Of a DNA stretch of 64,000 nt, positions 9,675 to 17,710 are shown in pieces. The notes below the pieces were generated by a model, which was given only the letters and a program-made list of their open reading frames with translations, had not been told where the DNA came from and made no database searches. The stretch spans positions 309,309 to 373,308 of the forward strand of contig JAEPMA010000004.1 in the NCBI GenBank assembly GCA_017644185.1. The letters are read 5' to 3'. Within the stretch, counting starts at the first letter, position 1. Every line of letters starts with the position of its first letter. The position numbers were made by a program, and so were the translations under genes. This DNA comes from Rhodospirillales bacterium. GTDB taxonomy: Bacteria; Pseudomonadota; Alphaproteobacteria; Rhodospirillales; Casp-alpha2.

Positions 9675-10525
9675 CGATGAAACGCCCGTTTTCGAACGAA
9701 ATGTATCCCGACTCGCCGCCGCTCGACGAGCGGTCCAAGGACTTGCGGCGCCTGGTTGTAGATGCCCTCGACGGTGGCAGCCGCGGCCACCTGGGCTCGT
9801 CCATGTCGCTGATCGAAATCCTGCGCGTGATCTATGACGACGTGTTGCGGCATCGCCCGGACGACCCGACGTGGGAAGAGCGCGACCGCTGCATCCTCTC
9901 GAAAGGTCACGGTTGCCTTGCCCAGTATGCGGTGCTGGCGACGCACGGATACTTTCCACGCCAGGAAATGCGCACGTTCTGTCACTTCCCGAGCATCCTG
10001 GGCGGGCACCCCGAACGCTCGAAAATTCCCGGCGTCGAGGCATCGACCGGCGCGCTGGGTCACGGCCTGTCGATCGGCGTCGGCATGGCCATCGCCGCGC
10101 GCATTCGAAAACGCGACACGCGGGTGTTCGTGGTGATGGGCGATGGCGAGATCAACGAAGGTTCGGTCTGGGAAGCGGCGATGTCGGCGTCCAAGCACGG
10201 CCTGACCAACCTCACCGCGGTGGTCGATTATAACAAGCTGCAGTCTTACGGCCGCACGGCGGAAGTACTGGACATGGAACCGCTCGCCGACAAATGGCGC
10301 GCTTTCGGGTTCGAGACCGTCGAGGTCGACGGTCACGATGTCGGCGAACTGCGCCGCGCGCTTTCGACGCCGCTGGGTGAGGATAAGCCGACCATGGTCA
10401 TCGCCCACACGGTCAAGGGCAAGGGCGTCGCGTTCGCCGAGAACGAGCCGACCTGGCACCACAAATCACGCGTCCCGGCCGATCAGATTCAGGCCATGTA
10501 CGACGCCCTGGCGGAGGACGCCTGA
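9671..10525 (+). CDS. Transketolase-like subunit, N-terminal (thiamine diphosphate-binding) half
   Basis: About 284 residues, matching the stand-alone N-terminal half of split transketolases. It shows 'RGHLGSSMS', 'LSKGHG' and the ThDP/Mg motif GDGEINEG…N (about 156-185). The start is GTG at 9671, in a GTGA overlap with the upstream stop and 8 bp after AAAGG; ATG at 9677 is also possible. The partner half follows at 10525. In carbohydrate loci such pairs make unusual sugars or sugar acids by two-carbon transfer. It is not an acetolactate-synthase-type phosphonopyruvate decarboxylase. Confidence 0.85.
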   Translation: MTMKRPFSNEMYPDSPPLDERSKDLRRLVVDALDGGSRGHLGSSMSLIEILRVIYDDVLRHRPDDPTWEERDRCILSKGHGCLAQYAVLATHGYFPRQEMRTFCHFPSILGGHPERSKIPGVEASTGALGHGLSIGVGMAIAARIRKRDTRVFVVMGDGEINEGSVWEAAMSASKHGLTNLTAVVDYNKLQSYGRTAEVLDMEPLADKWRAFGFETVEVDGHDVGELRRALSTPLGEDKPTMVIAHTVKGKGVAFAENEPTWHHKSRVPADQIQAMYDALAEDA

Positions 10526-11454
10526 TGCGCAAGACTTGCCTCAACATGGTTTACGAACTGGCCAAGCAGGACCCGCGCGTGGTGTTCGTGGGTTCCGACC
10601 TGGGGCCGGGTGTGTTGGATGAAATGAAGCACGAGATGCCAGACCGTTTTTACATGGAGGGCGTCTCCGAACAGCACATCATCGGCATGGCCGCCGGCCT
10701 GGCGATGGACGGCTTCATTCCCTACGTAAACACCATCGCAACGTTCATCACCCGGCGCTGCTACGAACAGCTTGCCGTCGATCTGTGCCTGCACGATCTG
10801 CCGGTGCGCCTGATCGGCAATGGCGGCGGGCTCGTTTATGCGCCGCTGGGACCGACGCACCTGGCGACCGAAGACATCGCCATCACGTCGACGCTCCCCA
10901 ATATGACGATCGTCGCGCCGTCCGACGCCGACGAAATGGCCCGCTTCATGCCGACGACCCTCGACTGGCCGCACCCGGTTTATATCCGCCTGGGTAAAGG
11001 CGGCGACCCGCTGGTGACGAAGGGCCAGGAAGGCTTCGAGATCGGGAAAGCGGTGAGACTGCGCGACGGCGCCGATATCGAGATCATCTCGACCGGCGTG
11101 ATGTCGGGGCGCGCCGTCGATGCCGCCGAAGCCCTTGCCGTCGACGGCATTTCGGCCGGCGTCCTTCACATGCCGACGGTCAAGCCGCTGGATCGGGACT
11201 GCGTCCTCGCGGCCGGCGGCGCGAAGCTGATCGTCACCGTCGAGGAACATTTCAAGGCGGGCGGCCTGGGCAGCGCGGTCAGCGATATTCTGATCGACAA
11301 CCACCGCATGCCTGAGATGGGGATTCTTCGGCTCGGCCTCGAAGACAGCTTCCCGCTCAATTACGGCTCGCAGGACGAACTGCTGGACGCGTTCGGCCTG
11401 CAACCGCCGGGCATCGCCGACAGCATCCGCAAGGCCCTCGACATCCGCAACTGA
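10525..11454 (+). CDS. Transketolase-like subunit, C-terminal half
   Basis: 309 residues carrying the pyrimidine-binding domain ('FVGSDLGPG', 'MEGVSEQHIIGMAAGLA' with the conserved catalytic Glu) followed by the transketolase C-terminal domain ('VEEHFKAGGLGSAV'). Its ATG shares one base with the previous stop, so the two halves should be made in equal amounts and form one enzyme. The split layout is like the bacterial two-gene transketolases and DXS-like systems. The substrate is unknown. Confidence 0.85.
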   Translation: MRKTCLNMVYELAKQDPRVVFVGSDLGPGVLDEMKHEMPDRFYMEGVSEQHIIGMAAGLAMDGFIPYVNTIATFITRRCYEQLAVDLCLHDLPVRLIGNGGGLVYAPLGPTHLATEDIAITSTLPNMTIVAPSDADEMARFMPTTLDWPHPVYIRLGKGGDPLVTKGQEGFEIGKAVRLRDGADIEIISTGVMSGRAVDAAEALAVDGISAGVLHMPTVKPLDRDCVLAAGGAKLIVTVEEHFKAGGLGSAVSDILIDNHRMPEMGILRLGLEDSFPLNYGSQDELLDAFGLQPPGIADSIRKALDIRN

Positions 11455-11464
11455 GGATCGAACG

Positions 11465-12283
11465 ATGACCGACTTCACATTCCTGGAACCGGGCGCCGAC
11501 GGCGCAGCGGCGGCTTTTCTGGAAAACGGCTATATTCTTCAGTCGGCGGAGAACGGAGACGCGCTTGAAGCGATCCGCAACCGCGCCGCCGAGCTTGCCG
11601 CGGAAGCGCTCGGGATCGACGCGCCCAATGACACCGGCGCTTTTCTGAACGGGTTTCACGAACACGTTTCCGTGGATGAATTGAACCGGGTCCGGCTCGC
11701 CGTCATCGAGGGATTGAACGCGGAACCCTGGATTCGCGCGGCGTATTTCGCCACCGCGCGCAGCGCGATCTTTTCGGTGGTCGGCAACGAGCTTGCCATG
11801 CAGCGCCGCGTCAATCTGTCGATCCAGTTGCCCGACGACCAAAGTTCGATCTTGCCGGTGCACGCCGACGTCTGGTCCGGCGACAGCCCTTACGAAATCG
11901 TGCTCTGGGTGCCGCTCGTCGACTGCTACAAGACCAAGTCGATGTACCTGATGCCGCCGAACAAGGACCGCGCCGTGCAGGGCAACATGGGTGAAGACTT
12001 CAAGGGATCGAGCGAGGAAGACCTGTTCGACGCCATCAAGGAGGACGTCGAATGGATGAACGTCCCCTACGGTCATGTTCTGGTTTTTTCGCAAACCCTC
12101 ATGCACGGTAATCGCGCCAACGAAGAATCCGAGACCCGCTGGTCGATGAACTGCCGCTTCAAGAGCCTGTTTTCACCCTATGCCGACAAGCGCCTGGGCG
12201 AGTTCTTCGAGCCGATCACGATGCGCGCGGCGACCGAGATGGCGCTCGCCTACGATCTGCCGAAAGGGTTCGACAATGAGTGA
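11465..12283 (+). CDS. Sporadic carbohydrate cluster 2OG-Fe(II) oxygenase-like protein
   Basis: 272 residues. A plausible Fe(II) facial triad is visible: HADVW (HxD, about 134-136) and a distal His in 'LMHGN' (about 217), followed by an Arg-containing 'TRWSMNCRF' that could bind 2-oxoglutarate. This fits the oxygenase family known from sporadic carbohydrate clusters (TIGR04324-like), which is normally beside the small protein encoded next. The reaction, likely hydroxylation or oxidation of a glycan precursor, has not been shown for the family as far as I know. Confidence 0.7.
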   Translation: MTDFTFLEPGADGAAAAFLENGYILQSAENGDALEAIRNRAAELAAEALGIDAPNDTGAFLNGFHEHVSVDELNRVRLAVIEGLNAEPWIRAAYFATARSAIFSVVGNELAMQRRVNLSIQLPDDQSSILPVHADVWSGDSPYEIVLWVPLVDCYKTKSMYLMPPNKDRAVQGNMGEDFKGSSEEDLFDAIKEDVEWMNVPYGHVLVFSQTLMHGNRANEESETRWSMNCRFKSLFSPYADKRLGEFFEPITMRAATEMALAYDLPKGFDNE

Positions 12284-12680
12284 GCGTCATGGGCTCCGGG
12301 GATACATCGGTTCGCGCCCGTACTACGGCTCGCGTGCACCACAGCATATCCAGAACCTGGTCATTCGCGATTATTGCCAGAAGCGCGGCAAGCCGTTCCT
12401 GCTGAGTGCGACCGAGTACGCCATGCCCGGCTGCTACATGATGCTGGAACGGGTCTTCAACGAACTGCCCAAGGTCGAAGGCATCGTTCTATACAGCCTG
12501 TTCATGATGCCGGCCGAACGCGCACGCCGCGCGCAGCTTTGGGATGTGCTGCGCCGTGAAGGCGGCACCGTGCACGCCGCCGTCGAAGGCTATGCCATCG
12601 AAACCGAAGCAGACATCGAGCGGGTCGAGACCATCTGGCGCCTGCAGGAAACCATGCCCCACTGCCCAAAGGCGATCTGA
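12276..12680 (+). CDS. Sporadic carbohydrate cluster protein, LIC12192-like (TIGR04323)
   Basis: 134 residues beginning 'GLRGYIGSRPY', with 'LSATEYAMPGCYMML' and 'IVLYSLFMMPAERARR', features I associate with the LIC12192 family first noted in Leptospira carbohydrate clusters. It overlaps the oxygenase gene by 8 bp; the two families are usually paired. Function unknown. The small size and absence of membrane spans suggest a cytoplasmic accessory or small enzyme. Confidence 0.7.
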   Translation: MSERHGLRGYIGSRPYYGSRAPQHIQNLVIRDYCQKRGKPFLLSATEYAMPGCYMMLERVFNELPKVEGIVLYSLFMMPAERARRAQLWDVLRREGGTVHAAVEGYAIETEADIERVETIWRLQETMPHCPKAI

Positions 12681-12684
12681 AGCG

Positions 12685-13347
12685 ATGAAAGAAATCGATT
12701 TTCTGGAAAAGCTGCATACGTCGACGAAGCGCGATTACGTGCAGCGCGTCGTCGAGCACGACAAAGCCGAATGCGCCGAGGTCGCGCGTCAATGGGGATA
12801 CGACTACTGGGACGGCGAACGGCAGTTCGGCTACGGCGGTTATAAATACGACGGCCGCTGGCGCGTCGTCGCCGAAGATATCGCCAATCATTACGGCCTG
12901 AAGGCCGGTGACCGCATCCTCGATATCGGGTGCGGCAAGGCGTTCCTTTTATACGAGTTCACGCAGGCGGTGCCGGGCATCGAAGTCGCGGGGATCGATA
13001 TCTCCGCATACGGCATCGAGAATGCGAAAGAAGAGGTGAAGCCGTTCCTGCAGGTGGGCGACTGCCAGAACCTGCCGTTCGACGACGCCTCGTTCGATTT
13101 CGTCTATTCGCTGAACGTGTTTCACAACCTGCGCAACTTCGAACTCGACGCGGCACTGAAAGAGATGCAGCGGGTCCGCAGGGGGGATGCATATATATGT
13201 ATCGAGTCGTATCGGAATGAACGCGAAAAGGCGAACCTGCTTTACTGGCAGCTCACCTGCATGAGTTTCATGGATACGGACGAATGGGTCTGGGAATACC
13301 GGCGCGCGGGGTATGACGGTGACTATGGGTTCATCTATTTTGAATAA
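12685..13347 (+). CDS. Class I SAM-dependent methyltransferase
   Basis: 220 residues with motif I 'ILDIGCGKAF' (about 76-85), motif II 'AGIDIS', and the 'LPFDDASFDFVYSLNVFHN' segment typical of Methyltransf_11. It starts 4 bp after the previous stop. The 3' end overlaps the aminotransferase gene by 35 bp. It could methylate a sugar; it is also one of several methyltransferases here that might O-methylate the phosphoramidate proposed for genes 26155-32196. The acceptor is unknown. Confidence 0.8.
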   Translation: MKEIDFLEKLHTSTKRDYVQRVVEHDKAECAEVARQWGYDYWDGERQFGYGGYKYDGRWRVVAEDIANHYGLKAGDRILDIGCGKAFLLYEFTQAVPGIEVAGIDISAYGIENAKEEVKPFLQVGDCQNLPFDDASFDFVYSLNVFHNLRNFELDAALKEMQRVRRGDAYICIESYRNEREKANLLYWQLTCMSFMDTDEWVWEYRRAGYDGDYGFIYFE

Positions 13348-14464
13348 TCAAACGCAGATTCCGGCGGACGAGGTCAAGGTTCGGTTCCTCGATCTCGCCA
13401 TCCATGACCCGGCTTATCGCGCCGAGATTCATGAGGCCATCGAGCGTGTGCTGCTGCACGGGCGCTTCATCATGGGACCGGAGCACGATGCGTTCGAAAC
13501 CGCCATTGCGAAGTTCTGCGGCACGCCCCATGCCGTCGGTGTCGGGTCGGGCAGCGATGCCCTTTATCTGTCGTTGCGCGCGCTCGAACTCGAACCGGGC
13601 GATGAAGTGATCACCACGCCGCTGACATGGGTCGCGACAACCAACGCCATCGTTCTGGCGGGCGGCACGCCCGTCTATGCGGATGTCGCCGACGACTACA
13701 ACATGGACGCCGACACCATCGAAGCCCGGATCACGCCGAAGACGCGCGCCATTCTTCTGGTCCACTTCACGGGGCAGATGTGCGACATGGACAAGATCAT
13801 GAGCATTGCCGAGAAGCACGGCATCGACGTGATCGAGGATTCGGCGCAGGCATTCGGCGCCGTGTTCAACGGCAGGCCGGCGGGTTCGTTCGGCACCATG
13901 GGCTGCTTCAGCATGAACCCGATGAAGATCATGAACGCGTTCGGCGAAGCGGGCGCGATCACGGTTCACGACGAAGCGCTTCGCGACCGGCTGCAGTCGC
14001 TCAGGTACGCGGGGACCGTGAACAAGGAGAACTGCGTGACGCCGAGCATCAACGGCAGGCTCGACACCATCCACGCGGCGATGTTGCTGGTCAATCTGAA
14101 ACGCCTGCCGGCGAAGATCGGGAAGCGCCGCGCCTTTGCGTCGATCTATAATGCCGAGCTTGCCGGCATCGTCGGCACGCCGCCTCTGCATAACGACCGC
14201 GACCACATCTATTATTCGTACACGATAAATTGCGACGGCCGCGGCGACCTGATGGCGCATCTGCGCGCCGACGGGATCGAAACCAAGATCCAGCATCCGA
14301 TCCTGATGCCGGACCACGACGCCTATAAGGGACGCTTCGATGCCGACATCCCGAACGCGCGCAAACTGATCGAACGGATCGTCTGCATTCCGTGTCACGA
14401 GAACATGACCGAGGACGAGGCGGCGTACGTCATCGGTTCGATCAAGGCGTTCTATGGCCGCTGA
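13313..14464 (+). CDS. DegT/DnrJ/EryC1-family PLP-dependent sugar aminotransferase
   Basis: About 383 residues. It contains 'GVGSGSDALYLSLRAL' (cofactor phosphate loop), 'VIEDSAQAFGA' (Asp that pairs with the PLP pyridine nitrogen) and a Lys in 'FSMNPMKIMNAFGEAG' at the Schiff-base position. It should convert a keto-sugar nucleotide to an amino sugar, normally using glutamate. ATG at 13313 and 13325 are both possible, each inside the upstream methyltransferase gene. It lies next to the WbuC-like gene and belongs to the precursor-making part of the locus. Confidence 0.85.
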   Translation: MTVTMGSSILNNQTQIPADEVKVRFLDLAIHDPAYRAEIHEAIERVLLHGRFIMGPEHDAFETAIAKFCGTPHAVGVGSGSDALYLSLRALELEPGDEVITTPLTWVATTNAIVLAGGTPVYADVADDYNMDADTIEARITPKTRAILLVHFTGQMCDMDKIMSIAEKHGIDVIEDSAQAFGAVFNGRPAGSFGTMGCFSMNPMKIMNAFGEAGAITVHDEALRDRLQSLRYAGTVNKENCVTPSINGRLDTIHAAMLLVNLKRLPAKIGKRRAFASIYNAELAGIVGTPPLHNDRDHIYYSYTINCDGRGDLMAHLRADGIETKIQHPILMPDHDAYKGRFDADIPNARKLIERIVCIPCHENMTEDEAAYVIGSIKAFYGR

Positions 14465-14990
14465 TACGGATAAGTTCCAGCGTCAGAACGACGAGGTGTT
14501 CTATACCTCGTCACCGCTGACCGCGATCGACGGCGAAGATATCGCATGGCTGAAGGCACGCGCGATGGAAACGCCGCGCCGCCGGGCTCGGATTTGCGCG
14601 CACCCCGCCGCCGACGCCCCGCTGCACGAGATGATCATCGTCCACGAGCGTGGGACGTATGTGCCGCCGCACCGCCATATCGGCAGGAGCGAGTCGTACA
14701 CCATCATCGAAGGCCGCATGCGCATCGTTCTTTTCGATGAGGAAGGCAAGATCGACGGCACCGTCGACATGTCGACGCCCGGTCAGGGCGGCACGTTCTT
14801 CTATCGGCTGTCGGGACCGCAGTTCCACAGCATGCTGATCGACAGCGACTGGATCGTGTTCCACGAGGTCACGAGCGGCCCGTTCGACCCCAAGACCACC
14901 GAGTTCGCGTCTTGGGCGCCGGGTAACGACGACCCGGCCGCCGCGCAGGCGGCGTTTCGCGAAGACCTGTTACAAAGGCTCAACGGCTGA
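14454..14990 (+). CDS. WbuC-family cupin-fold metalloprotein
   Basis: 178 residues with a cupin motif: 'PPHRHIGRSESYTIIEG' supplies the two metal-binding His and the Glu, and 'GPQFHSML' supplies the second-motif His. WbuC-type proteins occur in O-antigen clusters, often close to fucosamine-type genes, with unproven function. It overlaps the aminotransferase gene by 11 bp. Confidence 0.8.
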   Translation: MAADTDKFQRQNDEVFYTSSPLTAIDGEDIAWLKARAMETPRRRARICAHPAADAPLHEMIIVHERGTYVPPHRHIGRSESYTIIEGRMRIVLFDEEGKIDGTVDMSTPGQGGTFFYRLSGPQFHSMLIDSDWIVFHEVTSGPFDPKTTEFASWAPGNDDPAAAQAAFREDLLQRLNG

Positions 14991-14992
14991 TC

Positions 14993-16435
14993 ATGAGTGA
15001 CGTATCGTCACACACCGCCGACAAGGCTGCCGCCGCGACCGCTTGGCCGGCGTTCGACGACATTGCCGAGCCGGTCATGGTGTGCTTCGGCGTCGGCAAC
15101 GGTAGCGGCAGCAAACTGTTTCAGGCGCATCTGGACGCGCATCCGGAAATCTATATGACGCCGGGCTATCAGCTCATGTATCTGTATCCGCACTGGCACC
15201 AATGGCGCGAGGAGATGGGTGACGATTGGTCCTGGCCGGCGATCGTCGATGCGTTCTGCGAGAAGCATGCATCGCTGCTCGACAGCCGGAACATTCCCGG
15301 GAACGACGGCCTGGATACGCTGGGGGATGATCACGATCAGCATCTTTTCGTCGACGAAGGCGCGTTCCGAAGCTGTCTGTTATATTTACTCGCGGACAAA
15401 CCGTTAAGTTCGAGAACCTTCATTCTCGCCGTTCATTACGCCTATGCCATCGTGCGGGGCGAGGACATCGAAAAGAAGCGCGTGCTCGTCTATCACCTCC
15501 ACGTGCACGAGTACGTCCATTACCTGAAGGAAGATTTCCCGGACATGCGGGTCATCGCCTTCGTCCGCGATCCGCGCGCCAACCTGAAGGGCCGTTTCAA
15601 TTCGAATGTGAAAATCGACAAGGAAAAGCTGAACGGCAGCGATGCCGCCATCTATCTGCGTCGCACTTTTCTGAACCACTGGCAGTTTCACGTCGACAGC
15701 TTCGAGCGCCTTCGCGGCATCCCGAACGAGCGTATGCGGGTCGTCAGGCACGAAGACATCAACCTTCGACGCGATGAACTGATGCAGGCCACCGCCGCGT
15801 TCCTCGGCATCGCGTATCACCCGTGCCTGAACGAGATCACGTTCGGCGGCCTGAAGTGGTGGGGCGCGTCACATTACGAAATGAAACCGATGAACAAGCC
15901 GAACCCGCGGACGATTTCGGATGTATGGAAGAAGGAACTGCCGGCGCTCGACTGGTTCGTTCTGGAAGGGTTGGGGTACGACTACTGCCGCAAGTACGGC
16001 TACCAACTTTTCAAGTTCCGGACCAATAGTCTGGCCAACCGTATCCTGCTTTTGCTGGCGCTGTTTATGCCGATGCGCTGGGAACGCTGGATCGCCGGTC
16101 AGTATTTCAGCCCCGCGTACTTTCGTCAGTTTCTGAACGCGGCCAAGGCCGAGGCGAATGGGGGTGTTGAGCTGAAGGACTACCGGCACAACGCCTTCTA
16201 CCGCCACAAATGGTGCAACCAGGGTCTCGATCTTCACGTCACCCCCTGGTACCGGCGCGGCGCCGAAACGGGAACCCCGTCGGCGGGCCGCACGGGCTAT
16301 GTCACCGGGAGCGTCCTGCGCTATATCGGTGCAGTGCTGACACTGCCACTTTACGTCGCGCGGCGGATCGCCATTTCTTTGCGCCAGTACATTCATGTCA
16401 TCCGGGGCACCGACGTGCTGCCGGATGCCCTTTGA
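14993..16435 (+). CDS. Sulfotransferase-like (PAPS-type fold) transferase
   Basis: 480 residues. Residues about 35-57 (GVGNGSGSKLFQAHLDAHP) match the 5'-phosphosulfate-binding loop region of bacterial sulfotransferases, and 'VIAFVRDPRANLKGRF' (about 180) matches the 3'-phosphate-binding Arg/Ser element. The C-terminal 150 residues have a hydrophobic segment (ILLLLALFMPM) and a basic tail. No sulfate-activation genes (cysD/cysN) occur here, but two CysC-like kinases do. It may sulfate the glycan or, as inference, move a phosphorus group from a 3'-phosphorylated CDP or CMP donor. Confidence 0.6.
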   Translation: MSDVSSHTADKAAAATAWPAFDDIAEPVMVCFGVGNGSGSKLFQAHLDAHPEIYMTPGYQLMYLYPHWHQWREEMGDDWSWPAIVDAFCEKHASLLDSRNIPGNDGLDTLGDDHDQHLFVDEGAFRSCLLYLLADKPLSSRTFILAVHYAYAIVRGEDIEKKRVLVYHLHVHEYVHYLKEDFPDMRVIAFVRDPRANLKGRFNSNVKIDKEKLNGSDAAIYLRRTFLNHWQFHVDSFERLRGIPNERMRVVRHEDINLRRDELMQATAAFLGIAYHPCLNEITFGGLKWWGASHYEMKPMNKPNPRTISDVWKKELPALDWFVLEGLGYDYCRKYGYQLFKFRTNSLANRILLLLALFMPMRWERWIAGQYFSPAYFRQFLNAAKAEANGGVELKDYRHNAFYRHKWCNQGLDLHVTPWYRRGAETGTPSAGRTGYVTGSVLRYIGAVLTLPLYVARRIAISLRQYIHVIRGTDVLPDAL

Positions 16436-16447
16436 GCCGGGGGCGGC

Positions 16448-17710
16448 TTGAACGGAAGGGCTCACCCCCTTCAGGGCGTGTCGAAGGGACTGTTCGGGGT
16501 TTTCGCATTCCTGGCGGGCCTGTTGCGGCCGGTCATTCACATCAGGGTAGGCCTGATCCATGCCCGCTCTATCGGCCGGATTTCCGGAAACATGGAATAC
16601 TATTTCCGCAAGGTTCATCTCGGTGACGAGCCCGCGAACCGTTTCGATATCCTGATCGCCGAGGACAACCCCGTGAATACGCAGATCATGCGGATGATCG
16701 AACGCAAGGCACAAGAAACCCCGCGAACATTGCTGATCAGATCGGCATGGCTTTGGCATCTCGTACGTGACATGCAGGAACCGGCGCCTAACCAGCCGGG
16801 TCGTCAAGGGGTCCCGCCGGATTCCCCGTTGTGGCTCAATCTTCGTCATGCCGGATTCCTGGTTGAGTGGCGCACCTGGCAGGACGCGCCGCCGCAGTTT
16901 TCCTTCAGCGCCGACGAGGAGCGCGAGGGAGAAGACCTCCTTGCGCTATTCGGTATCCCGGCGGACGCACCATTCGTCGTCATGCACGCCCGGGACAAGG
17001 CATATACCGACTCGCCCGATTTCATCCGCCGCTACGACGACCCTTTGTGCTACGACGACTTCAGGGACTGCGATATCGAAACCTATCTGGACGCTGCGGA
17101 CTGGCTGACCGAGCAAGGGTTCTGGGTAATCCGCGCCGGGCATCAGGTCGAGGGTCCTTTGTCTTCAAATAACCCGATGGTCATCGACTATGCAGGGCGC
17201 ATTCGCCGCCATATTCCGAACCCGGATTTCGCGGATGTCTATCTTCAGGCGAAATGCCGGTTCTTTGTCGGCTGCACCGCCGGCATCTACTATCTTTCGC
17301 ACATCTTTAATGTGCCGATGGCGTTCGTGAACATGATCCCGCTGGCAGAATGCGGACGCCTCGACCATGACCTCTTCATCCTGAAGCGATATTGGAACCG
17401 GAAGCTCGACCGTTTCATGACCTTCCGCGAGATGGCCGAGCGCGGCGCCGACTGGAACCGGATCTGGCATGACAAACTGAAGGCGTATGCCGATGAAGGG
17501 ATCGAATTCATCGACAGCACACCGGAAGAGATCCTGGATCTGGTGCAAGAGATGGTGGCGAGGCTCGACGGCACCTGGAAGAGCGAGGACGGCGACAAGG
17601 AACTGCAGGACAAGTTTCGCGACATCTTCCCGGCCGACAATCCGATGGTCGACTTCCCCGGATATCTCGGCGCGAAGTTTACCCGCCAGAGCAAAGACCA
17701 GTTGAGTTGA
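16448..17710 (+). CDS. TIGR04372-type glycosyltransferase
   Basis: About 420 residues. The N-terminus is hydrophobic (GVFAFLAGLLRPV), followed by 'VGLIHARSIGRISGNMEYYFRK', then a conserved 'VVMHARDKAY' and 'FADVYLQAKCRFFVGCTAGIYYL', as in the TIGR04372 putative glycosyltransferases. It is paralogous to the next gene. The start is taken as TTG at 16448 after a GGGGGC; GTG at 16478 is an alternative. Probably adds a sugar to the lipid-linked glycan on the inner face of the membrane. Confidence 0.65.
   Translation: MNGRAHPLQGVSKGLFGVFAFLAGLLRPVIHIRVGLIHARSIGRISGNMEYYFRKVHLGDEPANRFDILIAEDNPVNTQIMRMIERKAQETPRTLLIRSAWLWHLVRDMQEPAPNQPGRQGVPPDSPLWLNLRHAGFLVEWRTWQDAPPQFSFSADEEREGEDLLALFGIPADAPFVVMHARDKAYTDSPDFIRRYDDPLCYDDFRDCDIETYLDAADWLTEQGFWVIRAGHQVEGPLSSNNPMVIDYAGRIRRHIPNPDFADVYLQAKCRFFVGCTAGIYYLSHIFNVPMAFVNMIPLAECGRLDHDLFILKRYWNRKLDRFMTFREMAERGADWNRIWHDKLKAYADEGIEFIDSTPEEILDLVQEMVARLDGTWKSEDGDKELQDKFRDIFPADNPMVDFPGYLGAKFTRQSKDQLS

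Noticed and set aside
9671..11454. Transketolase pair as a phosphonopyruvate decarboxylase
   Set aside because: Both are thiamine-dependent, but the known decarboxylase belongs to the acetolactate-synthase-like group with a different domain order. The sequences here fit split transketolase well.
13189..13204. TATA-like ATGCATATATATGTAT stretch
   Set aside because: It lies within the coding sequence of the methyltransferase at 12685 and reads as ordinary codons. No gene begins nearby that would need it as a promoter.
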